Made by a program: the position numbers and the translations under genes
Assembly (NCBI GenBank): GCA_016935935.1
Contig: JAFGPZ010000265.1
Coordinates: forward strand, 1 to 5,164
Origin: Deltaproteobacteria bacterium
Lineage (GTDB): Bacteria > Desulfobacterota > Syntrophia > Syntrophales > UBA2210
Length of the DNA stretch: 5,164 nucleotides
Reading direction: 5' to 3'
Shown: positions 1 to 5,164 of the stretch, piece after piece
Position numbering within the stretch: position 1 is the stretch's first letter
Layout: each line of letters begins with the position of its first letter
Notes under the pieces: generated by a model
Databases searched by the model: none
Seen by the model: the letters and a program-made list of their open reading frames with translations, nothing else
What the model was told of the DNA's origin: nothing

Positions 1-83
1 GTATAGTCGCTCTCGTTAAAGACAAGCAGCCTGGTATCACCTACGCGCTCGATGTGCCGGTCAAAGATAGTCACAAGATTCAT
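1..83 (-). CDS. N-terminus of a probable AMP-forming acyl-CoA synthetase/ligase (partial, runs off the window)
   Basis: The gene starts at the ATG at 83-81 and stays open to the window edge, giving 27 residues beginning MNLVTIFDRHIERVGDT and continuing RLLVFNESDY. The pattern 'hydrophobic start, FDRHIERVGDTRLLVFNESDYT' resembles the opening of acyl-CoA synthetases of the AMP-binding family (typically 'F...A...PD..AL.F.d..yTY.EL'), where a short helix leads into the first beta strands. No catalytic motif lies inside the window, so the family call rests on this short N-terminus plus context. An A/G-rich ribosome site (AAGGAAAGGGG, about 90-100) precedes the ATG. It follows the livF-like gene on the same strand with a 162-bp spacer and no clear terminator, so co-transcription is plausible. 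If the call is right, it would convert an imported carboxylic acid to its CoA thioester using ATP in the cytoplasm. An unrelated protein cannot be excluded. Confidence 0.55.
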   Translation of the reverse strand, partial: MNLVTIFDRHIERVGDTRLLVFNESDY

Positions 84-140
84 ATGTAGCCCCTTTCCTT
101 TGAAATCAGAACACGATATGCCATCTGCTTTATTAAAAGA

Positions 141-193
141 GCGGTTTTCATCAACCCCGCATGTCTATGCCGGCATGCTGCAAAAAAATCCGC
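141..193 (-). other. Possible nested stem-loop in the livF-to-ligase spacer
   Basis: In the minus-strand RNA, GCGG(A)UUUU (193-185) can pair with AAAACCGC (148-141) over 8 bp with one bulged A. The enclosed loop contains a second small hairpin (CCGGCAU with AUGCGGG, one G-G mismatch) and the 10-bp palindrome ATGCCGGCAT (167-176). No U-run follows, so it does not look like an intrinsic terminator. It could be a processing or mRNA-stability element between livF and the ligase gene, or chance. The rest of the 84-245 spacer shows only weak short frames and the ligase ribosome site. Confidence 0.25.
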
Positions 194-245
194 ATTTTGA
201 AAGATTTACTCAGTGCATTAAAACCATTCATGTTATGCTGCCCCA

Positions 246-962
246 TCACTCTCCGACACCCAGGTACATATGCTTTATCTCTTCATTCTTGTCGAAAACC
301 GCAGGAACTGCTTCATATACTATTTTGCCTTTGCTCATAACGTACACATAATCAGCAAGTTCAAGAGCCATGTCCAAGCTCTGTTCAACGAGCAGCATTG
401 ACAAGCCTCTTGCCTTCATACTTGCGATGGTCTTTGTTATTTCATCCACCAAGTTGGGGGCAAGCCCCTCGGATGGTTCATCCATAAGAATCATCTCTGG
501 ATTACTTATCAACGCCCGGCCAAAGGCGAGCATCTGTTGTTCTCCTCCGCTGAGTTCATTACCCCGGTGCTTCTTTCTCTTATGGAGACCGGGAAACATC
601 TGGTAGATCGTTTCCAGGTCAAATTGATCGGTATTATCCGCTCTTTTTCCGGCAATTTTAGCCGCAACAAGAAGGTTCTCGTTCACGGTCAATGATGGGA
701 AAATACGCCTGCCTTCCGGGACCAGACTGACACCATACTGGGCTATGCGGTAAGGCGGCTCTCTGGTAATTTCTTTGTCTTTGAAAACAATAATCCCTTG
801 TTTGGGAGGGATGAAGCCGATTATGGAATGAACCAAGGTTGTTTTTCCCACTCCATTCCTTCCCAAAAGCGCTATCAACGCCCCTTTTTCAACCTTCAAC
901 GATATCCCCTGAAGAATATGGCTCTCTCCGTAGTAGGTATGTATGTCTTTTACTTCAAGCAT
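246..962 (-). CDS. livF: LivF-like ATP-binding subunit of a branched-chain-amino-acid-type ABC importer
   Basis: This 238-residue cytoplasmic ATPase is of normal LivF length (E. coli LivF is 237). It would pair with the LivG-like subunit to drive transport through LivH-LivM. Visible motifs in order are Walker A GRNGVGKTT (34-42), the LivF-type VPEGRR segment in the Q-loop region (81-86), the ABC signature LSGGEQQ (137-143), Walker B MILMDEP (157-163), the D-loop region SEGLAP (164-169) and LVEQ (191-194). In LVEQ, glutamine replaces the usual switch histidine, which is characteristic of LivF and not a defect. The protein ends in the family-typical EIKHMYLGVGE. The ATG at 962-960 has an AGGAAG ribosome site and lies 3 bp after the livG stop, implying translational coupling. 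The family is clear. The substrate of the complex is not set by this subunit, so the symbol denotes family membership only. Confidence 0.96.
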   Translation of the reverse strand: MLEVKDIHTYYGESHILQGISLKVEKGALIALLGRNGVGKTTLVHSIIGFIPPKQGIIVFKDKEITREPPYRIAQYGVSLVPEGRRIFPSLTVNENLLVAAKIAGKRADNTDQFDLETIYQMFPGLHKRKKHRGNELSGGEQQMLAFGRALISNPEMILMDEPSEGLAPNLVDEITKTIASMKARGLSMLLVEQSLDMALELADYVYVMSKGKIVYEAVPAVFDKNEEIKHMYLGVGE

Positions 963-965
963 TGT

Positions 966-1706
966 TTACTTCCTGGTCTTTTTTGAAAGGTAAATTTCCC
1001 GCACCTGCTCATTTTTTATGATCTCCTCATTGCTCCCGTCCGTAAGCACCTTGCCGTAGTGTAAAACAGCCACCTGTTCGGCAATATCAAAAAGCACATC
1101 GAGATCGTGCTCGATAATCAGTACGGTTATATCCCGAGGCAAATCTTTTATCAGTTGCGTAATGGTTACCCGTTCCGCCGGGGATAAGCCGGCCATTGGT
1201 TCATCGAGCAGAAGGACTCGAGGTTCCAATGCAAGGGCTAACAATATTTCCACTACCCGCTGGTCTCCGTAGGAAAGATGCTTCACCAGAAGCTTTGACC
1301 GTTGAGCGAGACCGAATTGTTCAGCCAGCTTTTTACCCTTAATTGCATCGGTGGTATCACTAGTGCGAAACGCGTGAAACCCGAGTCGCTTATTAAACAG
1401 GGCAAGGTAAATATTCTCCATGACCGTCAACTCCTGAAACACGTTCATCTTTTGAAAAGTGCGGCCTAGGCCCAGAGATACTCGCTTATGTTGCGACATC
1501 TTGGTAATGTCCTTATCGAAGAGTCGGACAGACCCAATTGTGGGTTGGAGATTGCCACAAATTACATTGAAAAGAGTAGTCTTGCCGGCACCGTTAGGGC
1601 CAATTATCCCTTTCCTCTCGCCTTGTTCGACCGAAAGGCTTACTTCGCTGAGGGCTTTCAACCCGCCAAATTTCATGGTAACATTATTAATAGTCAAGGC
1701 CTTCAT
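966..1706 (-). CDS. livG: LivG-like ATP-binding subunit of a branched-chain-amino-acid-type ABC importer
   Basis: This is a 246-residue cytoplasmic ABC ATPase, close to the usual 250-260 of LivG. Motifs are Walker A GPNGAGKTT (36-44), Q-loop GRTFQ with Gln85, the signature LSYGDQR (144-150; the LSYG form with no second Gly is typical of LivG), Walker B VLLLDEP (164-170), the LivG-specific EPMAGLSPAE block (169-178) and switch histidine in IIEHD (His200). The C-terminus carries the BCA_ABC_TP_C-type tail EQVREIYLSKK, in which glycine is replaced by serine in the usual 'IYLG'. All catalytic residues needed for ATP hydrolysis are present. The ATG at 1706-1704 has an AAGGTGAG ribosome site lying within the end of livM. 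The two genes overlap by 20 bp. It should form a heterodimer with the LivF-like protein made from the next gene. Confidence 0.96.
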   Translation of the reverse strand: MKALTINNVTMKFGGLKALSEVSLSVEQGERKGIIGPNGAGKTTLFNVICGNLQPTIGSVRLFDKDITKMSQHKRVSLGLGRTFQKMNVFQELTVMENIYLALFNKRLGFHAFRTSDTTDAIKGKKLAEQFGLAQRSKLLVKHLSYGDQRVVEILLALALEPRVLLLDEPMAGLSPAERVTITQLIKDLPRDITVLIIEHDLDVLFDIAEQVAVLHYGKVLTDGSNEEIIKNEQVREIYLSKKTRK

Positions 1707-2673
1707 TACTCACCTTTTTCCTTAATTCGGATATATACCCAACGAACCCTTGACGGGCAAACAACACTATAAGGACAAAAACAATGCCAACTACCAAAAG
1801 CCAGTGTTCCGTATAGGTACTTACAATACGGTAGAGGAGGACAACTATCACCGCCCCTATAAAAGATCCCATCTGACTTGCTTTTCCTCCAATGAGAACC
1901 ATGAGCAGCGCCGTACCGGTAATCGTAAACGCAAAGTCTTCGGGGCTTACAAATTTATTGTGGTATGCTGAAAGCATTCCTGCGATACTCCCAAATATCC
2001 CGGCGATAACATAGGCCGAGTATTTAAATGCCCACGCATTATATCCCATGGCTTTCATACGCGATTCATTTTCCCGGATTCCTATTAAAATTCTCCCGTA
2101 CCGGGCATTGGTTATCCAGCGCATCAGTATGAAACAGATCACAAAGAATGCCAATATGAAATAGTAAAATCCCGTTCCTCCCAGATTCCACGGTCGCGTA
2201 ATTCCACAAATACCATCAATCCCTCCGGTCAGAGATGACCACTTTATGCTGAGGATGAGTAACGCCTGGGACAGTGCCAATGTGAGCAGCGTAAAATAAA
2301 TCTCGGTGCTGCGCATGACAAGAAATCCGAAAAAGACTCCCAGCAGCAAGCTTAAGACAACACCTATGAGTAGCACACTCCCAAAATTACTTATCGTTCC
2401 GTTTGCCACTAAAATACCAACAATATAGGCCCCCGCGCCCCAGAAACTTGAGTGCCCGAAAGATATTAACCCCAGATACCCCAGCATCAGGTCGAAACTC
2501 ATGGCATATATGGCAAATATGAGCATCTCTATCACAAGACGTCTCGAATACGCCGAAAGACTTCCGGGCAAAACCGTTAGCACTACTGCCGCAATCAACC
2601 ATAAAATAATCCGTGTCTGCTTCCGCTCAGCCAACTCCGCTATCTCATTAAAAATTACACCAGGCTTCATCAT
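1687..2673 (-). CDS. livM: LivM-like inner-membrane permease of a branched-chain-amino-acid-type ABC importer
   Basis: As annotated, this is a 328-residue polytopic membrane protein with about eight to ten hydrophobic segments after a charged cytoplasmic N-terminus (residues 1-21). Family landmarks are GYLGLISFGHSSFWGAGAY (65-83), LTGGIDGI (148-155), the cytoplasmic coupling loop RYGRILIGIRENESRMKAMG (191-210) that contacts the ATPases, and the C-terminal LIGGKASQMGSFIGA (260-274). I chose the ATG at 2673-2671 (MMKPG...). GGGAG sits 6 nt upstream of it, and it forms an ATGA overlap with the livH stop. An in-frame ATG at 2697 would add eight residues (MGFAREKR) but has no ribosome site. The next ATG at 2670 is a near-equal alternative. 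It would form the transmembrane channel with the LivH-like permease. Confidence 0.94.
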   Translation of the reverse strand: MMKPGVIFNEIAELAERKQTRIILWLIAAVVLTVLPGSLSAYSRRLVIEMLIFAIYAMSFDLMLGYLGLISFGHSSFWGAGAYIVGILVANGTISNFGSVLLIGVVLSLLLGVFFGFLVMRSTEIYFTLLTLALSQALLILSIKWSSLTGGIDGICGITRPWNLGGTGFYYFILAFFVICFILMRWITNARYGRILIGIRENESRMKAMGYNAWAFKYSAYVIAGIFGSIAGMLSAYHNKFVSPEDFAFTITGTALLMVLIGGKASQMGSFIGAVIVVLLYRIVSTYTEHWLLVVGIVFVLIVLFARQGFVGYISELRKKVSNEGLDY

Positions 2674-2684
2674 TCTTTTCTCCC
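2670..2684 (-). promoter_or_regulatory. Ribosome site and ATGA stop/start overlap that fixes the livM start
   Basis: On the minus strand, GGGAG (2684-2680) is followed by AAAAGA and then ATGATGAAG. The livH stop TGA (2672-2670) overlaps the first livM ATG (2673-2671) by the shared ATGA. This arrangement supports translational coupling of the two permeases and argues for a livM start at 2673 and against 2697. Confidence 0.8.
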
Positions 2685-3536
2685 TAGCAAACCCCATGGC
2701 CTGAATACGAGCACCAGTGCCATAAGGGCATAAATCGAAAACATGGCAAACTGGGGTATAAACGCTTTCCCAAATGCATCTGCCAGGCCGATGAGTATAC
2801 TGCTGATGAGAGCTCCGGTGAGGCTGCCCAGCCCGCCGATTACAATTATCACAAGAGCCAGAATAAGAAGCTCCATATCAATGCCAGGATAAATACTGAC
2901 AAAGGGAGCACCCATCACGCCGCCAAGACCGGCAAGAGCCGCCCCGAGAGTGAATACAAGCGTGAAGTATCTGTTGACGTTGATGCCCATTCCAGAGAGC
3001 ATCTCCCTGTCATCGACACCGGCTCGAATAATGGCTCCCACTAGCGTCTTTTCCTGTAAAAACCAAAGGCCAAAGGCAACTACCAGGCCCAGGATTAATA
3101 GAGCCAGCCGATAACTGGGAAAGAACATGCCCGAAACAACCAAAGATTCCGACAGCAGGCTTGGTTTTGCTATGGAATAGACTTGACCGCCCCAGATCCA
3201 ATGAAAAATATCCTGAAAAATATATATCAAACCAAAGGATAAGAGCACCTGCTCCAATTCCTGGTTATGGAGCATCCGGAAAAGAGTTCGTTCCATAACA
3301 AGCCCTATCAAGCCAATGGCAACGATTCCGGACACAGCAGCAAGCATGAAACTTCCGGTTGCCTGAGCCACAGAATACCCGATATATCCGGCTAAAAGAT
3401 AATACGAGCCATGGGCAAGATTCACAATCCTCATCAGGCCGAACATGAGGGTGAGACCGGATGCAACAATAAAGAGCAGCAACCCGTAGGAGAGCCCGTT
3501 AAAGAGTTGTATTGTTAAGAAAGATATCCCAAACAC
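2670..3536 (-). CDS. livH: LivH-like inner-membrane permease of a branched-chain-amino-acid-type ABC importer
   Basis: This 288-residue polytopic membrane protein is of usual LivH length (E. coli LivH is 308). Landmarks are the N-terminal helix QLFNGLSYGLLLFIVASGL (10-28), MRIVNLAHGSYYLLAGY (35-51), the Glu-Arg pair after helix 3 (82-83), the coupling-loop region TLVGAIIRAGVDDREMLSGM (164-183), VIVIGGLGSLTGALIS (231-246) and the closing FRPWGLLGR (278-286). The start is a GTG at 3536-3534 with only a weak GAGAG ribosome site 8 nt upstream, and no in-frame ATG lies nearby upstream. Family comparison supports this N-terminus because the NGL motif sits about a dozen residues in. The gene is separated from livK by 188 bp, and a better-supported mini-ORF overlaps its start in another frame. 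A one-base indel near the AAAAA run could alternatively mean a true ATG start at 3576. It pairs with the LivM-like permease. Confidence 0.94.
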   Translation of the reverse strand: MFGISFLTIQLFNGLSYGLLLFIVASGLTLMFGLMRIVNLAHGSYYLLAGYIGYSVAQATGSFMLAAVSGIVAIGLIGLVMERTLFRMLHNQELEQVLLSFGLIYIFQDIFHWIWGGQVYSIAKPSLLSESLVVSGMFFPSYRLALLILGLVVAFGLWFLQEKTLVGAIIRAGVDDREMLSGMGINVNRYFTLVFTLGAALAGLGGVMGAPFVSIYPGIDMELLILALVIIVIGGLGSLTGALISSILIGLADAFGKAFIPQFAMFSIYALMALVLVFRPWGLLGRKE

Positions 3537-3576
3537 GATTGCATCTCTCGCGGTATATATTTTTATAATACTTCAT
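3499..3576 (-). CDS. Possible 25-codon leader mini-ORF overlapping the livH start out of frame
   Basis: An ATG at 3576-3574 is preceded at 7 nt by GGGAG (3588-3584), a much stronger ribosome site than the one before the livH GTG. It encodes 25 residues (MKYYKNIYRERCNRVWDIFLN then NTTL) and stops at TAA 3501-3499, 33 nt inside livH, in the +1-shifted frame. The product is basic and aromatic, has no signal or membrane segment and no run of Leu/Ile/Val codons, so it is not a classic amino-acid attenuator peptide. Its translation could block, or couple to, livH initiation. Otherwise it is the true livH start separated from its frame by an indel. I recognise no homologue. Confidence 0.3.
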   Translation of the reverse strand: MKYYKNIYRERCNRVWDIFLNNTTL

Positions 3577-3677
3577 TTAACTTCTCCCGATCCTATCTTT
3601 TTATATTCCATCACATGGTACTTTTTCCCCAATCAACAAGGAGAAATCTTCGCTGTTCGTCACTTTAACTTGTAGAT

Positions 3678-3709
3678 GACCCCAGATCAAATTACATAGA
3701 CCCGGGGCC
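3678..3709 (-). other. Intercistronic stem-loop downstream of livK
   Basis: In the minus-strand RNA, GGCCCCGGGUC (3709-3699) pairs with GAUCUGGGGUC (3688-3678) over 11 bp, including three G-U pairs, with a 10-nt A/U-rich loop. It begins 15 nt after the livK stop. The G-U pairs would be A-C mismatches in plus-strand RNA, so the fold is specific to the livK transcript. No U-run follows, so it is not a standard intrinsic terminator. By analogy with binding-protein operons generally, it may protect the livK message 3' end or cause partial termination before livH. That role is inferred. Confidence 0.55.
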
Positions 3710-3724
3710 CTATCATACAGAGGG

Positions 3725-4921
3725 TTAGCTCTCTATAAGTTTCCTGATATCGCTCGCCTTTACATCCGGTATTGTCTTCAGAATTTCGAATGTCAGTTCG
3801 CCATCCTTTTTGATGACTTTTCTGATATATACCGTATTAATTACAGAATGGGTTTCTTTCTCGAACCTGAATCTGCCCCTCGGACCATCGAAATCTGTAT
3901 CAGCAATGGCCTGGATGAAGGCCGTTTTATTCTTTGTGTTGCACTGTATCTTATCCAGCGCCATAATAATCGATTTGCCCACTTCATACGCTGAAGGACT
4001 TACGTGGCCCGGCCTCTCTCCATACTTTGCCTCATATTCGGCAACAAACTTTTTATTTATCGGCGTATCGAGATTATAAGAATAGTTCATTGAACCCACT
4101 ATGCCGATGGCCGCATCTCCCAACGCGTTCAGGGTTTCCTCCAGAATAATGCCTGATCCGGTCAAAGGGTATTTGTTCCACATGCCGTATTCCTTATACT
4201 GTTTTACAAGACGGACACCGTCTGCACCTGCAAATTCCGCAAATACACAATCAGCCCTTTTATCAATCTTGGCCAAAAACGGGGCAAAATCCATCGTTGG
4301 GAATGGCAACAGCATCTCCTGGATTACTTCACCCCCAGCCTTCTCGAATTCCTTCTTGAATTCAATGAGAGACTCCTTGCCATACACATAATCCGGTGCC
4401 ATCGTAACCGCTCTCTTGTAACCCAACACATCATGGAGGTAGGTAGCCAAGCCATAGATATATTGGGCGGACATAGTACTCCCCCGGTATACCCACTTGC
4501 TCAACTTCTCAAATGATATTTGAGAAGCGACGGCCCCGGAGGGAATAATAAGGGGGATCTCCATCTCTTCCACATACTCGCGCACTGCCAGAGCTGCCGA
4601 ACTGGAGTGTGTGCCGCAGAGAAGGGCTACCCTATCGGATTCCACGAGTTTTTTGGCTTTGGTCAAGGCCGTTGCCGCTTTACCCTCGGTATCCTCAATA
4701 ATCAGTTTAACCTCTCTTCCGCAGACCTGATAACCAACCTCATCAAATGCCTGCTTTAATCCCATATCCACCACACGCCCCGATTCGGCGAAAATCCCGG
4801 TCAATGGAATCAAGACCCCGATTTTTATGGGGTCTGAGTTTGCGCTCTTGGCGTGCAGTGACACCATCGGCACAACAACCGCGATAAGGACCACCATCAA
4901 CGATAATGTTACTTTTTTCAT
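3725..4921 (-). CDS. livK: LivK-like periplasmic substrate-binding protein of the ABC importer (Peripla_BP_6 family)
   Basis: This is a 398-residue exported protein. Residues 1-24 form a signal peptide (MKK, hydrophobic core, then SLHA with probable cleavage after Ala24), with no lipobox cysteine, so it is a soluble periplasmic protein. Type I binding-protein landmarks are KIGVLIPLTGIFAESG (33-48), IIEDTEGKAATALTKAKKL (74-92), LLCGTHSSSAALAV (100-113), DYVYGKESLIEFKKEFEKAG (177-196), MDFAPFLAKI (210-219), GDAAIGI (268-274) and DGPRGRFRF (345-353). Ser106 and Tyr180 match ligand-contact positions Ser79 and Tyr150 of E. coli LivJ, but four other pocket positions differ, so the ligand is probably not leucine. 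Cysteines are at 67, 102, 225 and 327, not at the LivJ disulfide positions. The start ATG has a strong GGGAGGAAA ribosome site. It is first in the operon, upstream of livH. The symbol denotes family only. Confidence 0.93.
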   Translation of the reverse strand: MKKVTLSLMVVLIAVVVPMVSLHAKSANSDPIKIGVLIPLTGIFAESGRVVDMGLKQAFDEVGYQVCGREVKLIIEDTEGKAATALTKAKKLVESDRVALLCGTHSSSAALAVREYVEEMEIPLIIPSGAVASQISFEKLSKWVYRGSTMSAQYIYGLATYLHDVLGYKRAVTMAPDYVYGKESLIEFKKEFEKAGGEVIQEMLLPFPTMDFAPFLAKIDKRADCVFAEFAGADGVRLVKQYKEYGMWNKYPLTGSGIILEETLNALGDAAIGIVGSMNYSYNLDTPINKKFVAEYEAKYGERPGHVSPSAYEVGKSIIMALDKIQCNTKNKTAFIQAIADTDFDGPRGRFRFEKETHSVINTVYIRKVIKKDGELTFEILKTIPDVKASDIRKLIES

Positions 4922-4933
4922 ACTTTCCTCCCT
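4922..4933 (-). promoter_or_regulatory. Strong ribosome binding site of livK
   Basis: The minus strand reads GGGAGGAAAGTA directly before the livK ATG, which places the GGGAGG core 6 nt from the start codon. It is the strongest ribosome site in the window, fitting the high level at which binding proteins are usually made relative to their permeases. Confidence 0.85.
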
Positions 4934-5036
4934 TTTTCTAAATTTTTTTGGCCTTGTCCGGATCTAAAGTTCCTTATCTTGCACTGTATTAATCAATGTC
5001 TCTTTTATTGCTCTACTGCCTTTTCATCCAAACAAA

Positions 5037-5045
5037 CGGTCACCG
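5037..5045. promoter_or_regulatory. Short dyad CGGTCACCG, possible operator
   Basis: A perfect 9-bp dyad (CGGT, C, ACCG) lies between the possible upstream gene and livK, a few bases past the inferred transcription start of the candidate promoter. Its location would suit a repressor half-site pair, but it is short and could be chance. No regulator gene is visible in the window. Confidence 0.15.
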
Positions 5046-5053
5046 CATAAAAA

Positions 5054-5081
5054 AAGATACTCTCGCTATTAGCAATTTCAA
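5054..5081 (-). promoter_or_regulatory. Candidate sigma-70-type promoter for the liv cluster
   Basis: On the minus strand, TTGAAA (5081-5076; 5 of 6 to consensus) is followed by a 16-bp spacer and TATCTT (5059-5054; 4 of 6). This would start transcription near 5047 and give an approximately 125-nt untranslated leader before livK. The surrounding 4922-5092 region is A/T-rich. I found no better -35/-10 pair, no GG/GC sigma-54 site, no T-box and no riboswitch fold that I recognise. The -10 is weak, so this is only a candidate. Confidence 0.25.
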
Positions 5082-5092
5082 TTATATTTATT

Positions 5093-5164
5093 TTATTTGC
5101 CTTTATCTTCAATCAGGCTCATCCCGAAAGAAGGTGTGCTGTTTCTATCTTTGGTATCATCGAA
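5093..5164 (-). CDS. Possible C-terminal end of an unidentified upstream gene (partial)
   Basis: From the window edge, one minus-strand frame is open for 23 codons (starting FDDTKDRNSTPSFGM and ending SLIEDKGK) and stops at TAA 5095-5093. The sequence then turns A/T-rich, as expected of an intergenic region. Codon composition resembles the genes downstream. A frame this short stays open by chance about a third of the time, and I recognise no family, so this is a weak call. If real, the upstream gene is co-directional with the liv cluster, and its terminator or a shared transcript would fall in the 171 bp before livK. Confidence 0.35.
   Translation of the reverse strand, partial: FDDTKDRNSTPSFGMSLIEDKGK

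Noticed and set aside
191..194. Gln in place of the switch His in the LivF-like ATPase (residues 191-194, LVEQ)
   Set aside because: E. coli LivF and its relatives have the same LVEQ, so this is normal for the subunit and not a broken ATPase. The coordinates given are residue numbers.
151..231. Minus-strand 26-codon frame (MNGFNALSKSFKM...) in the livF-ligase spacer
   Set aside because: No good ribosome site precedes it and the composition is unremarkable. A frame of this size is expected by chance.
52..351. Plus-strand 99-codon open frame spanning the livF-ligase spacer
   Set aside because: It overlaps the ends of two minus-strand genes, has no family resemblance and no convincing ribosome site.
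2674..2697. Longer livM start at 2697 adding eight residues
   Set aside because: No ribosome site precedes it, while GGGAG and an ATGA overlap support the start at 2673.
3554..3592. A/T-rich TATTATAAAA stretch upstream of livH as an internal promoter
   Set aside because: A -10-like sequence exists but no acceptable -35 lies 16-18 bp upstream. The A/T richness is typical of a gap.
3537..3724. Possible remnant of a deleted gene in the livK-livH gap
   Set aside because: Apart from the stem-loop and mini-ORF, no frame resembles a liv-family protein, and such gaps are common after binding-protein genes.
3810..4391. Plus-strand open frames of 89 and 96 codons opposite livK
   Set aside because: They lie antisense to a well-supported gene, have no ribosome site that I can see and encode no recognisable family.
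5049..5055. T7 run on the minus strand as an intrinsic terminator of the upstream gene
   Set aside because: No stable G/C-rich hairpin lies directly before it.

Overview
The window holds one minus-strand gene cluster encoding a complete branched-chain-amino-acid-type (HAAT/LIV-I family) ABC importer. Reading along the minus strand, from high to low coordinates, the order is: the tail of a possible unidentified gene (5164-5093), a 171-bp promoter/leader region, the periplasmic binding protein (livK-like, 4921-3725), a 188-bp intercistronic region, the two permeases (livH-like 3536-2670, livM-like 2673-1687), the two ATPases (livG-like 1706-966, livF-like 962-246), a 162-bp spacer, and the first 27 codons of a gene that looks like an AMP-forming acyl-CoA ligase (83 to beyond position 1). 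No convincing gene lies on the plus strand. Open frames there are antisense shadows of the transporter genes.

The four membrane and ATPase genes are tightly packed: an ATGA-type 4-bp overlap for livH/livM, a 20-bp overlap for livM/livG and a 3-bp gap for livG/livF. This indicates one translationally coupled unit. The binding-protein gene stands apart, separated from livH by a region with an 11-bp stem-loop just after its stop codon and a 25-codon out-of-frame mini-ORF that has a better Shine-Dalgarno than livH itself. This fits the usual need for more binding protein than permease, but the mini-ORF is not a standard part of liv operons.

The proteins would work together as follows. The LivK-like protein captures a ligand in the periplasm and delivers it to the LivH-LivM channel, and LivG-LivF hydrolyse ATP to drive import. 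Two observations suggest the ligand is not leucine, isoleucine or valine. By eye alignment, four of the leucine-contacting positions of E. coli LivJ are changed in this binding protein. The next gene downstream also appears to be a CoA ligase, which suggests a carboxylic acid (aromatic, fatty or dicarboxylic) that is imported and then activated to its CoA thioester.

The organism is a bacterium with a Gram-negative-type export signal on the binding protein, moderate G+C (mid-to-upper 40s percent by eye) and strong GGAG-type ribosome sites. The liv-plus-acyl-CoA-ligase layout is common in Desulfobacterota (sulfate reducers and syntrophs) and in some other Proteobacteria. That taxonomic guess is inference only. 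Nothing in the window points to a mobile element, CRISPR array, tRNA or rRNA.
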